Assembly (NCBI GenBank): GCA_034664125.1
Contig: JAXDIG010000050.1
Span: 62,001-126,000, forward strand
Source of the DNA: JACVRW01 sp034664125
GTDB lineage: Bacteria > Actinomycetota > Thermoleophilia > Solirubrobacterales > Thermoleophilaceae
Length of the DNA stretch: 64,000 nucleotides
Direction: 5' to 3'
Shown: positions 39,751 through 48,003 of the stretch, piece after piece
How the letters are laid out: the number at the start of each line of letters is the position of its first letter
How positions within the stretch are numbered: the stretch's first letter is position 1
Program-made: the position numbers and the translations under genes
Notes under the pieces: model-generated
Told to the model about the DNA's origin: nothing
Databases searched by the model: none
The model's input: only the letters and a program-made list of their open reading frames with translations

Positions 39751-40848
39751 TCACACCGACTGGATGGCGCGCATCACGTCCACGAGGCCGTTGCCCTGGA
39801 AGGCGCGGTTGCGGCGCAGGTCGGTCGCCGCCTCGACGAAGATCTCCTTCACTCGCTCGGGACGCCCGATGAACTCGGAGCGCACCGAGAGGAACGCGGC
39901 GATGACGCCGGACACGTGCGGCGCCGCCATGCTCGTCCCGCTGTCCTCGACGTACTGCGGGACCTTCTCGACACGCTCCGCCGCCTTATCCAGACGCTGG
40001 CCGGCGGCAGCCGAGAGGATCTTCTCGCCCGGTGCCACGAGATCGGGCTTGTCGCGCCCATCGCCGGTGGGACCCTTGGAGGAGAAGTAGGACACGCCGT
40101 AGACGTGCGGCATGTCGCGATGCGTCGACCCGACGGTGATTGCGCCGTCCGCGTTGCCCGGGTCGTTGATCGTGAGTCCCAGGCCCGCCGGCGTGGCACC
40201 GCGATCGGCCGACTGCACGTAGCCGTAGCCGGTGTTGCCGGCGGCCACGACCACCACCACGCCCGTACGCACCAGCTGGTCGACCTCGATGCAGAGCGGG
40301 CTCTGGCCGCACGCGAACCACTCCGGCTCGAAGTTGTAGCCCACGCTGATGTTGACGCCGTGGACGCGCAGGCGCCGACCGAAGCCGTTGAGCTCGCCGA
40401 CGTACTGCAGCGCCGAGATGATGTTGCTCGCGACCCCCTTGCCGTCCTTGTCGAGGACCTTGAGGCTGAGCAGCCTGCATCGTGGTGCCATCCCGGCCAT
40501 GCGCGGCAGCTCCTCGAGCTGGTGCGCCACCTCACCGTCCTTGTCGCGGTACCGCGTGACCCCGTAGAGCGGCTCCTGCTCCGTCCCCTCCAGCTCGCCG
40601 GCGATGATGCCCGCCACGTGTGTCCCGTGGCCGTACTCGTCCTCCAGCGGTTGCTCGGGAGCGTCGCCGACGACGGTGAAGTCCCGGTGCCTCAGCGACG
40701 GGTCCTCGACGCAATTCCCGTGCAGTTTGAAGTGCGGATGCTCTTCATCGATGCCGGAATCGACGACGGCCCAGACGGTTTCCTCGCCCAGCGCCGAGAA
40801 GGAGACTCCAGCGGCGTCGGCCTTCACCGTTCTGCAGGATCGGTTCAC
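39751..40848 (-). CDS. Subtilisin-like serine peptidase (S8), catalytic domain only
   Basis: 365 residues from GTG 40848. Catalytic triad: Asp30 (VWAVVDSGID), His74 (EYGHGTHVAG) and Ser306 (DSGTSMAAPH), with oxyanion Asn205 (VAAGNTG). No signal peptide and no prodomain. The GTG overlaps the stop of the upstream gene (GTGA), and that gene ends with the sequence that normally precedes the catalytic domain in one-chain relatives (RIWPDFEI, then NRS...TVKADAA). It therefore looks like a subtilase split at the prodomain junction. Probably intracellular, acting with the adjacent hydrolase. Confidence 0.9.
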   Translation of the reverse strand: MNRSCRTVKADAAGVSFSALGEETVWAVVDSGIDEEHPHFKLHGNCVEDPSLRHRDFTVVGDAPEQPLEDEYGHGTHVAGIIAGELEGTEQEPLYGVTRYRDKDGEVAHQLEELPRMAGMAPRCRLLSLKVLDKDGKGVASNIISALQYVGELNGFGRRLRVHGVNISVGYNFEPEWFACGQSPLCIEVDQLVRTGVVVVVAAGNTGYGYVQSADRGATPAGLGLTINDPGNADGAITVGSTHRDMPHVYGVSYFSSKGPTGDGRDKPDLVAPGEKILSAAAGQRLDKAAERVEKVPQYVEDSGTSMAAPHVSGVIAAFLSVRSEFIGRPERVKEIFVEAATDLRRNRAFQGNGLVDVMRAIQSV

Positions 40849-41267
40849 AGCCTGTGTATCTCGAAGTCGGGCCAGATGCGGAAGATCGGACGTCCCTCCT
40901 CCTCATTGCTATCGACGACGCTGCGGATGACCTCTCCCTCGAGCGTCGCGAACAGGTACTGGCTCGTGCCGCTCTTCGAGTCGCTGATGCCCTGGGCGTC
41001 CTTGTCGCGGCCGCTCCCCTCGATCGCCTTCTCGACGAGCTCGCGCGCCGCGCTACGCGCGTGCTCGCGGTCGGTCGAGAACTCGAGGTTGATGTCGAGG
41101 ACGACGTCCCACTTCTTCGGCTCGTGGTCCGCGTCACGCTGAAGTAAGTCCCGCTCCGCCCGCAGGTCGTTGATCAGGGGAATCGCCAGCACCGTCCGGT
41201 CCAGCTGCTCCGGAGTGAACCCCTCGGGGCGAACGGACTCTGGGTCGCTACCCGGGAGCTCGGGCAT
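40845..41267 (-). CDS. Subtilase prodomain/inhibitor-like protein encoded separately
   Basis: 140 residues from ATG 41267: MPELPGSDPESVRPEGFTP, then EPKKWDVVLDINLEFSTDREHARSAARELVEKAI, and TSQYLFATLEGEVIRSVVDSNEEEGRPIFRIWPDFEIHRL. The beta-alpha-beta pattern and the final strand RPIFRIWPDFEI resemble I9-type propeptides that chaperone and inhibit subtilases. Its TGA overlaps the subtilase GTG, so the two products should form in similar amounts. Alternatively one base was lost or gained and the pair is really one gene. Confidence 0.6.
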   Translation of the reverse strand: MPELPGSDPESVRPEGFTPEQLDRTVLAIPLINDLRAERDLLQRDADHEPKKWDVVLDINLEFSTDREHARSAARELVEKAIEGSGRDKDAQGISDSKSGTSQYLFATLEGEVIRSVVDSNEEEGRPIFRIWPDFEIHRL

Positions 41268-41329
41268 GGCCCAGTCTGGCCCGGCGGCCGGCCTCAAGTC
41301 AAGGGTCGAGCCGCATCGCGAGTAGCGAG

Positions 41330-42670
41330 TTACGCCGCGGCGCCGAGCGCCGCGAACACGTCGGCGAGCCGCTCGAGCGTCAGGTCGACGTCGTCGTCCG
41401 TGTGCGCCGAGGTCGTCCCGTAGTGCATCGGCGCGAACTTCGTACCGAAGTCGTGGAAGTGCAGTCCGTGCTCGACGCAGCCCCTGAGGAAGCGGTTGTT
41501 GACCTCGGCGTCGAACGCCGTGGCCTCCTCGTAGTTGCGCACCGGCTCGGTGACCCCGAAGTACAGACCGAAGCGGGCGCCGATGCCCTGCACCCTGCCG
41601 GTCACGCCACTGTCGGCCATCAGCGATTCGAGCCCCCGGTAGAGGCCGTCGGCGATCGAGTTCAACCGGTCGTAGAAGCCGGGCTCGGACATGATGTCGA
41701 GCGCCTCGATGGCCGCCATGACGCTGCACAGCTGTCCCGTGTATGTGCCGCTCACCACGACGCCGCCGACCGGGCCGAGCACGTCCATGACCTCGCCGCT
41801 GCCCGTGACCGCGGCGATCGGCCAGCCGGCGCCGAGCGCCTTCGCCCACGTGGACAGGTCGGGCTCCACGCCGAGGTGCTCCTGGGCGCCGCCCAGCCCC
41901 ATCCGGAAGCCGCTCAGGACCTCGTCGAAGATCAGCACGATCCCGCGCTTGGCAGTCTCCTCCCGCAGCAGGGCGAGGAAGTCCCGGTCGGCGGGCACGC
42001 AGCCGAGGTTGTAGGAGATCGGCTCGAGGATCACGCAGGCCAGCTCGTCGCCGTGGCGATCGAGCGCCGACGTCAGCGCCGCGGGATCGTTGAACGGGAT
42101 GTTCACGAGCAGGTCGCCCTGGCCGGACGGGATGCCGGCGCTGTCGGGGTAGGGCGGGATCTCGGGATCTCCGGCGCGCTCGGGCGGCGTGTGGCAGTTG
42201 AACAGCACGTAGTCGTGCATGCCGTGGAAGTGACCGTCGAACTTCAGCACCCGGTCGCGACCGGTCGCGGCCCGCGCGATCCGGAGGGCGGCCATCGTCG
42301 CCTCGGTACCGGTGTTGGACAGGCGCACCTTCTCGGCGGACGGGATCAGCTCGCAGAGCCGCTCGCACAGCTCGACGTGCGACCGCGTCTCCTGCGTGCA
42401 CATGGTGCCTTTGGCGAGCCCCCTGCGCACTGCCTGCGCGATCCGCGGGTGGTTGTGTCCGAGCATCGACGCGCCGTTCGACGAGCTGTAGTCGAGGTAC
42501 TCGTTGCCGTCGACGTCCCACAGCCGCGCGCCGTTGCCGTGATCGAAGTAGTAGGGGCGCCCGAGCACGGGGTTGAACCGCCCGCCGGCGGTGACGCCGC
42601 CCGGCATCACGCGAAGGGCGCGCTCGCGCAGCTCGGCGGCCTGGCCCTGCGAAGTCGACGTGGCTGGCAT
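41330..42670 (-). CDS. Class III aminotransferase, glutamate-1-semialdehyde aminomutase-like
   Basis: 446 residues, GGAGGAT before ATG 42670. PLP fold type I: LSNTGTEATMAALRIARAATGR, KFDGHFHGMHDY, VILEPISYN, IFDEVLSGFRMG, and the Schiff-base Lys in LSTWAKALGAGWP. The layout matches GSA-2,1-aminomutase-like enzymes that act on other substrates in catabolic operons. It is the last gene of the sugar-acid operon, after a ribose-type ABC importer, so haem synthesis is unlikely; an amino-sugar or beta-amino acid substrate is possible. Confidence 0.88.
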   Translation of the reverse strand: MPATSTSQGQAAELRERALRVMPGGVTAGGRFNPVLGRPYYFDHGNGARLWDVDGNEYLDYSSSNGASMLGHNHPRIAQAVRRGLAKGTMCTQETRSHVELCERLCELIPSAEKVRLSNTGTEATMAALRIARAATGRDRVLKFDGHFHGMHDYVLFNCHTPPERAGDPEIPPYPDSAGIPSGQGDLLVNIPFNDPAALTSALDRHGDELACVILEPISYNLGCVPADRDFLALLREETAKRGIVLIFDEVLSGFRMGLGGAQEHLGVEPDLSTWAKALGAGWPIAAVTGSGEVMDVLGPVGGVVVSGTYTGQLCSVMAAIEALDIMSEPGFYDRLNSIADGLYRGLESLMADSGVTGRVQGIGARFGLYFGVTEPVRNYEEATAFDAEVNNRFLRGCVEHGLHFHDFGTKFAPMHYGTTSAHTDDDVDLTLERLADVFAALGAAA

Positions 42671-42688
42671 TAGATCCTCCTGTTGTCG

Positions 42689-43792
42689 CTACTTGGCGTT
42701 TCGCCGCCGGCGACGCCACTGATCGACGTAGACCGCGACGATGATGATGGCGCCCACGAGCACCTGCTGCCAGAACGGCTGGATGTTCCGAATCACGAGC
42801 CCGTTCTGGAGGACGGCGGGGATGAAGGCCGCGATCACGCCACCGAGGATCGTGCCCACACCGCCGAACAGGCTCGTGCCCCCGATCGCGGCGGCGGCGA
42901 TCGAGTTGAGGTTGTCCGTCGTGTGCGTGCTCGGGGTGATCGTGTCGAAGCGGGCGAGATCGATGATGCCGGCGACGCCGGCGAGGAACCCGCTGATCGC
43001 GTACACCTTCACCAGGTGGGCGTCCACGCGGATGCCGGCGCGGCGCGCGGCCTCCGGGTTGGAGCCGGTCGCGAAGGTATGCCTGCCGAAGCGCGTGCGG
43101 TGCAGCAGGAAGTAGGCGACCACCACGGCGATCGCGGTAACCAGCACTGGAACGGGGATCGCGCCGGCGACCTGGGACGATCCGACCGTCGTCTGGATCT
43201 CCGCCGGGACGTTTGGCACCGCCACCCCGTTGGTCAGCAGGTTGGCGATTCCGAGCGCCATGCCGAAGGTGCCGAGCGTCACGATCAGCGGCGGGATCCG
43301 CAGCCGCGATATCGCCCAGCCGTTGAACGCCCCCCAGGCCGTGCCGGCGGCGATCCCCGCGAGCATCCCGGCGACGATCGCCAGCCCGACGGGTCCGCTG
43401 GGGCCGGCGACCGTCGTTGCGCCCTCGCCGATCACGCCGGTCGTCTCCGGGGTGCCGGCGATCGCGACCATCACCTTGGCCGCGACGACCCCCGAGAAGA
43501 CGAGCACCGACCCGACCGACAGGTCGACCCCGGCCGTTATCAGCACGAACGTCTGCCCGATCGTCAGCAGCAGCACCTGGGAGGTGTCGAGCGCGATGTT
43601 GCGCCCGTTGTCGACCGCGAGGAACGTCGTCCCGCTCGTGATCGTGAAGAAGCAGACGATCGTGCCGAGGATCAGGAGGATCCAGAGGTTGCCCTCGAAG
43701 ACGCGCGCCCAGGCGGCGGCAAACCGCTGGTGCCTGGCCGGCGCGGCCGGGAGCGTGTCCGGCGAGGGCGGATCCGTGAGCTCGGTGCTCAT
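42689..43792 (-). CDS. Ribose-type ABC transporter permease of the sugar-acid operon
   Basis: 367 residues with about ten hydrophobic segments and the RbsC-family signature AGVDLSVGSVLVFSG. It also shows FGRHTFATGSNPEAARRAGIRVDAHLVKVYAISG (ATPase-contact loop) and AAAAIGGTSLFGGVGTILGGVIAAF. ATG 43792 overlaps the ATPase stop (ATGA). The hydrophilic N-terminus of about 30 residues is cytosolic. Third component of the importer, with the binding protein encoded at 44639. Confidence 0.92.
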   Translation of the reverse strand: MSTELTDPPSPDTLPAAPARHQRFAAAWARVFEGNLWILLILGTIVCFFTITSGTTFLAVDNGRNIALDTSQVLLLTIGQTFVLITAGVDLSVGSVLVFSGVVAAKVMVAIAGTPETTGVIGEGATTVAGPSGPVGLAIVAGMLAGIAAGTAWGAFNGWAISRLRIPPLIVTLGTFGMALGIANLLTNGVAVPNVPAEIQTTVGSSQVAGAIPVPVLVTAIAVVVAYFLLHRTRFGRHTFATGSNPEAARRAGIRVDAHLVKVYAISGFLAGVAGIIDLARFDTITPSTHTTDNLNSIAAAAIGGTSLFGGVGTILGGVIAAFIPAVLQNGLVIRNIQPFWQQVLVGAIIIVAVYVDQWRRRRRNAK

Positions 43793-44592
43793 CCGTCGCC
43801 CTCGTCTCGGTCGAGCACGGCGCCCACCGGCACGCCGGTCATGAGGCTCACGATCTCTCCCATCGATGTGTCCGCCGTCGCGAACTGCCCAACCGTCTGG
43901 CCCAGGCGCAGCACCGTGATCCGGTCGGCGATCTCGAAGACCTGCGGGATGTTGTGCAGCACCACCAGCACCGCCTGCCCCTGGTCGCGCACCCTCCGCA
44001 CCAGGTCGAACACCACCTCCGTCTGCTGGACGCCGAGCGCCGCGGTGGGCTCGTCGAGGATCAGCAGCTTGCGGCTCCACGAGGTGGCTCGCGCGATGGC
44101 CACCGCCTGCCGCTGACCTCCGGAGAGGGCATCGACCGATCGCGCCGCACCGGGGCCGAGCTCGATCCGCAGCTCGCGCAGGCGCTCCTGCGTCTCCCGC
44201 TCCATGGCGGCGAAGTCGAGGAAGTGAAACCAGCGTCCGAGCGGACCGCTGCGCAGCGTTTCCCGTCCGAGGAACAGGTTCGCGGCAGGGTCGAGGTCCG
44301 CCGCCAGCGCCAGGTCCTGATAGACGGTCTCGATGCCGCTGGCGCGGGCGTCGAGCGGCGAGGCGAAACGCTGAACCTCGCCGTCGATGAGCATCTCGCC
44401 CCCGTCGGGCACGATCGCCCCCGAGAGGACCTTGATCGCCGTGGACTTCCCGGCGCCGTTGTCGCCGACGAGGGCGGTCACCTGGCCCGGATAGACCGAC
44501 AGGTCGGCGCGCCGCAGAGCGTCCACGTGGCCGTAGCTCTTGCGCACCGCGCGAAGCTCGACGGCAGGCTGTTGTGCAAGTACGTTCGTCAT
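43789..44592 (-). CDS. Ribose-type ABC transporter ATPase (single-domain)
   Basis: 267 residues from ATG 44592 (MTNVLAQQPAVELRAVRKSYGHVDALRRADLSVYPGQVTALVGDNGAGKST), with Walker A GDNGAGKST, ABC signature LSGGQRQ, Walker B LLILDEPT and the H-loop VVLHNIPQ. It is single-domain like the ATPase at 21836 and should dimerise. Lies 46 bp downstream of the binding-protein gene, across a 30-bp perfect palindrome. A longer in-frame start (44616) would run into that palindrome. Confidence 0.92.
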   Translation of the reverse strand: MTNVLAQQPAVELRAVRKSYGHVDALRRADLSVYPGQVTALVGDNGAGKSTAIKVLSGAIVPDGGEMLIDGEVQRFASPLDARASGIETVYQDLALAADLDPAANLFLGRETLRSGPLGRWFHFLDFAAMERETQERLRELRIELGPGAARSVDALSGGQRQAVAIARATSWSRKLLILDEPTAALGVQQTEVVFDLVRRVRDQGQAVLVVLHNIPQVFEIADRITVLRLGQTVGQFATADTSMGEIVSLMTGVPVGAVLDRDEGDG

Positions 44593-44601
44593 GCGGGAGC
44601 G

Positions 44602-44631
44602 GCGGAGGCCGGCCACGTGGCCGGCCTCCGC
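44602..44631 (-). promoter_or_regulatory. 30-bp perfect palindrome between the binding-protein and ATPase genes
   Basis: GCGGAGGCCGGCCAC followed by its exact complement. As RNA it would form a 13-15-bp stem with almost no loop. In many ABC operons a stem-loop at this point protects the binding-protein mRNA and reduces downstream expression, giving excess binding protein. No T-run follows. Confidence 0.7.
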
Positions 44632-44638
44632 AAGCCGC

Positions 44639-45646
44639 CTACTTGTAGAAGAACTTGGCGACCTCGGGGTCGTCCATGTTCTTCTGCGTGATCACCTGGA
44701 AGCCGGTGTCCACTTTCTGGCCATGCCACTTCGTCGTGTCACCGTTGAGGTGATCGACGATCGCCTCAACGGCGCTGGCGCCCATCAGGTAGGGCTTCTG
44801 CCCGATCAGGGCGGAGAAGATGCCCGCGCGCAGGGCTTCCACCTCCTCCGGGCTCGCGTCGAACGCGACGGCCTTGACCTTGCCGACCTTGTGCGCATTG
44901 TGAAGCGAGACCACCGTCGCCTGACCGTTGATCGTGTCCTCGGCGAAGATCCCGGCCAGGTCGGGATTGCCCTGCAGCACGGCGTCGACCACCGCGGTTC
45001 CCTTGCCCTGCTGCTCGTCGGAATACTGCACGGGCAGCATTTCGACGCCGGTTCCCTCCAGCGCCTTCTTGAACCCGTTCACACGAGCAACGCCGGTGGG
45101 CACGTTGGGCGCGTCGGCGAGGACGAACACCTTGCCCTTGCCGCCGATGTCCTTGACCAGCTGCTTGCCCGCGACCTCGCCGCCGACGGTGTTGTCGGAC
45201 GCGAAGAAGGCGATCCGGTTGGACGGGGTGGCGACGTCGATGTCGGCGGTCGCGACCGTTATGCCGGCGTCGTTTGCCGCCTTCGCGATCGGGTCGAGCG
45301 CCTTCGAGTCGGTCGGAACGAGGACCAGACCGTCCGGCTTCTTCGCGATCACCGCGTTCACGATCGGAGTCTCGGCCGACGGGCTGAACTCGGTCGCGCC
45401 CTGCACGTCGAGCGTGACGCCGAGCCGCTTCGCGGCCTCCTGCGCCCCGGCCGCCATGCTCGTGTAGAACGGGTTGTTCGTTATCCCCACGACAAGCGTG
45501 ATTCGGTAGTTCTTCTTGGCCTTGCTGTCACTGCTGCCGCCGTTGCTGTCAGAACTCGAGCCGCAAGCCGCGACTGCGATCGCGACGGCGCACAACACGC
45601 ACATCAGGAGCCCCATCCGGACGCCCCGTTTCTTCCTCTCGCGCAT
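44639..45646 (-). CDS. Sugar ABC transporter substrate-binding lipoprotein
   Basis: 335 residues. The ATG at 45646 is chosen because AAAGGAG lies 6-7 nt upstream. Signal sequence with basic start MRERKKRGVRMGLLMCVLCAVAIAVAACG and a lipobox AVAAC, followed by a Ser/Gly linker. The mature part is the ribose-binding fold: LVVGITNNPFYTSMAAGAQEAAKRLGVTL, KPDGLVLVPTD, ITVATADIDV and DLAGIFAEDTINGQATV. Follows the dehydratase gene and precedes the ATPase gene. Probably binds a sugar or sugar acid. Confidence 0.92.
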   Translation of the reverse strand: MRERKKRGVRMGLLMCVLCAVAIAVAACGSSSDSNGGSSDSKAKKNYRITLVVGITNNPFYTSMAAGAQEAAKRLGVTLDVQGATEFSPSAETPIVNAVIAKKPDGLVLVPTDSKALDPIAKAANDAGITVATADIDVATPSNRIAFFASDNTVGGEVAGKQLVKDIGGKGKVFVLADAPNVPTGVARVNGFKKALEGTGVEMLPVQYSDEQQGKGTAVVDAVLQGNPDLAGIFAEDTINGQATVVSLHNAHKVGKVKAVAFDASPEEVEALRAGIFSALIGQKPYLMGASAVEAIVDHLNGDTTKWHGQKVDTGFQVITQKNMDDPEVAKFFYK

Positions 45647-45681
45647 CTCTCTCTCCTTTGACCAGGTCGTTTTCATACGCG

Positions 45682-46899
45682 TCACCACATCGGCACGACC
45701 GGGTACCAGTCCGGTCGCGTCGGGTCGGTCGGATAGCTGAAGTAGTCCTCCGTGGAGTGGCCTGGGAGGGCCCCTCGGCGCAGCTGCTCGTTCACCTCGA
45801 CGTAGCGATCCATCTTGTCGGGGTCCAGTTCCACTCCCAGTCCCGGAGCGTCGCCCGGAGCCATGCACCCGCCCTCGTAGCTGAAGGGCGTGGCGATGAC
45901 GTCGTCAGTCAGGTGGTGGTAGTGCGAGTCGATCGCGTGGACGAGGTTCGGCATCGAGCTCGCGGTGTGCAGCATCGTCGCGAGCCCGACGCCGAACTCG
46001 ATGCCGCTGTGCATCCCAACCGCGATCCCGAGATGCTTGGCGACGGCGTCGAGGACCTTGGTGTGATGGATGCCGCCCCAGTACCACGGGTCGGACAGGA
46101 TCACGTCGATCGCTCCGAGCTCGACGGCGGCGCCGAGCTGCTCGAACTCGATCACCGCCATGTTGGTCGCGATCGGCATCGCGACCTTGCGTCCGACCGC
46201 CTGCAGGCCCTTCAGCCCCCAGGCCGGATCCTCGTAGTACTCCAGCTCCAGCGGGCGCAGGCGCTCGCCGATCCGCATCGCCGTCGCAGGTGACCACGTG
46301 GCATTGGGGTCGAAGCGGAGCCTGAAGTCGTCGGCCCCGAACGCCTCGCGAAGCGCCTCCAGCGTGAGCGCCTCGTGCTCGGGCTCGTGCACGCCGCCCT
46401 TGAGCTTGAGGCTGCGGAAGCCGTGCGCGTCGACCAGCTCGCGCGCGTGCTCCACCATCTCGGCGGGGCTCTCGATCGCGCCGTCGCCGGCGTCGTTCGC
46501 GTACCGGTAGAAGAGGTATGCGGCGACCGGGACGCGATCGCGGACCTGGCCGCCGATCAGCTGGTGGACGGGCACCCCGAAGCGCTTGCCGACGATGTCC
46601 ATGCACGCCTGCTCGATCGGCGAGGACAGCATCGGCTGGCGCGAGATGTAGCCGCGCTGGCTGATCTGGATCCGGATCCGCTCGAGGTTGAGCGGGTCCT
46701 CGCCGACGAGGATCGGGACGAGCGGCGCGAAGCTCTCGGCGGAGACGGTGCCGTACGTCTCGCCGAGTCCGGTGATCCCCTCGTCGGTCGACAGCTCGAC
46801 GATCGTGCGGGAGTAGTAGCCCGGCGACCCGTACGAGTGGCGCGTCGGCGCCTTGACCGGGATGCTCGCGGTCCGCGCGCGCAAGCCGGTGATCCTCAT
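45682..46899 (-). CDS. Enolase-superfamily sugar-acid dehydratase, glucarate-dehydratase-like
   Basis: 405 residues. Motifs of the mandelate racemase/glucarate dehydratase group: KLKGG (catalytic Lys pair region), RFDPNATW (first metal Asp), YYEDPAWG (second metal Glu), IATNMAV, LSDPWYWGGI (third metal Asp) and GMHSGIE (catalytic His). The glucarate dehydratase wording is close throughout, including LDPDKMDRYVE near the end. It would dehydrate an aldaric or aldonic acid to a 2-keto-3-deoxy product for the kinase and aldolase. ATG 46899 overlaps the kinase stop (ATGA). Confidence 0.9.
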   Translation of the reverse strand: MRITGLRARTASIPVKAPTRHSYGSPGYYSRTIVELSTDEGITGLGETYGTVSAESFAPLVPILVGEDPLNLERIRIQISQRGYISRQPMLSSPIEQACMDIVGKRFGVPVHQLIGGQVRDRVPVAAYLFYRYANDAGDGAIESPAEMVEHARELVDAHGFRSLKLKGGVHEPEHEALTLEALREAFGADDFRLRFDPNATWSPATAMRIGERLRPLELEYYEDPAWGLKGLQAVGRKVAMPIATNMAVIEFEQLGAAVELGAIDVILSDPWYWGGIHHTKVLDAVAKHLGIAVGMHSGIEFGVGLATMLHTASSMPNLVHAIDSHYHHLTDDVIATPFSYEGGCMAPGDAPGLGVELDPDKMDRYVEVNEQLRRGALPGHSTEDYFSYPTDPTRPDWYPVVPMW

Positions 46900-47867
46900 G
46901 CTTCCCTACTCCGTGAGTATTGGCCCGAGCGCGGCGCGCGAAGCATCTCCTGAAGCTCGGGCGGCAGCTCCTGCACCTTCGGATAGGCGTGCTCGGTGGG
47001 CTCCTGCACGGCGCACGCGCCCACGTGGTTCGCGAGCGTCAGCGCCGAGCGCAGGTCGCCCCGCCGGAGCAGCCCGGCGACGAAGCCCGCGCCGAACCCG
47101 TCGCCCGCGCCGACGGGGTCGACCACGCGCCCGGTCGTCGCCGCCGGCACGTGAAGCGACTCGTTCCCGCGGCTCGCGAACGCTCCGTCCGAGCCGAGCT
47201 TCACGACGACCGTCTCCGTGCCGAGGTCGTGCGCGCGGCGCGCCACGAGCTCCGGCTCGGTGGTGTCGAACAGCAGCTGGCTGTCCTCCGTGGAGAGCAG
47301 CAGGACCGTGGAGGCGCGCACGATCGGCTCGAGCGCCTCGCGCGCCTCGCGCTGCGACCACAGCGGCGCGCGATAGTTCGGGTCCAGCGACACCTCGACG
47401 CCCGCCGCGCGCGCCCGCGACACGGCGAGCTCGACGAGCTCGCGCGGCGCCGCGCCGAGAGCCGAGGTGATGCCGCTCACGTGCAGCCACCGCGCTTCGT
47501 CGAGCGCCTCCTCGGGCCAGTCGGCGGTCGACAGCCCGGTCGCCGCGGATCCGAACCGGTAGTAGTAAGGGCGCCGCACGCCGTCGTTGAGCCACTCGCG
47601 GAAGTACACGCCCGTCGGGCGGTGCGGGTCCGACGTGACCCAGTCGCTGCGCACGCCCTCGTGCGCGAGCACGTCGCTGACCATGCGCCCGAACGGATCT
47701 TGTCCGAGCCGGCCGATCCAACCGCACGCGACATCGAGCCGGGCAAGCCCGATCGCGAAGTTCAGCTCGCTGCCGCCGACCGACAGGCGGACGCTGCTCG
47801 CTTGGTCGAGGCTCACCGGCGTGGCCGGCATCGCCGCTACGAGGGCTTCTCCGAGTGTCAAGACCAT
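46896..47867 (-). CDS. PfkB-family 2-keto-3-deoxygluconate kinase-like
   Basis: 323 residues from ATG 47867 (MVLTLGEALVAAMP). Ribokinase-fold landmarks: VGGSELNFAIGLARLDVACGWIGRLGQDPFG (N-terminal GG motif), VSLDPNYRAPLW and DPVGAGDGFGAGFVAGLL with the catalytic Asp of GAGD. The wording agrees with KDG kinases. A GTG at 47897 is an alternative start but would place the operator-like repeat (47871-47887) inside the coding region. First gene of the kinase-dehydratase-ABC-aminotransferase operon. Phosphorylates the dehydrated sugar acid before aldol cleavage. Confidence 0.88.
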   Translation of the reverse strand: MVLTLGEALVAAMPATPVSLDQASSVRLSVGGSELNFAIGLARLDVACGWIGRLGQDPFGRMVSDVLAHEGVRSDWVTSDPHRPTGVYFREWLNDGVRRPYYYRFGSAATGLSTADWPEEALDEARWLHVSGITSALGAAPRELVELAVSRARAAGVEVSLDPNYRAPLWSQREAREALEPIVRASTVLLLSTEDSQLLFDTTEPELVARRAHDLGTETVVVKLGSDGAFASRGNESLHVPAATTGRVVDPVGAGDGFGAGFVAGLLRRGDLRSALTLANHVGACAVQEPTEHAYPKVQELPPELQEMLRAPRSGQYSRSREA

Positions 47868-47870
47868 GAT

Positions 47871-47887
47871 TTTCCGAAGTACGGAAA
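47871..47887. promoter_or_regulatory. IclR-type operator candidate TTTCCG-aagta-CGGAAA
   Basis: Perfect 6-bp arms with a 5-bp spacer immediately upstream of the kinase ATG. Dyads with TTTCC/GGAAA arms are typical of IclR-family operators (E. coli IclR site contains GGAAAT-N-ATTTCC), and an IclR gene lies at 50669-51514. Another CTTTCCAC follows at 47890-47897. Confidence 0.5.
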
Positions 47888-47976
47888 GGCTTTCCACATC
47901 CGTGCCCGAGTTTCCGTGCGCGCGAGATCGGTGTCAAAGAGCCGCTACCGATGTTCCGGCCAGCAGAACAACCGGT

Positions 47977-47995
47977 GCTCCGGATTCCGCGGAGC
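47977..47995 (-). terminator. Weak hairpin downstream of the mannonate-oxidoreductase-like gene
   Basis: GCTCCG (47977-47982) pairs with CGGAGC (47990-47995) across a 7-nt loop, just after the SDR stop in transcription order. Stem is 6 bp and there is no T-run, so it is at most a weak terminator separating the two catabolic operons. Confidence 0.3.
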
Positions 47996-48003
47996 CGACT
48001 GGC

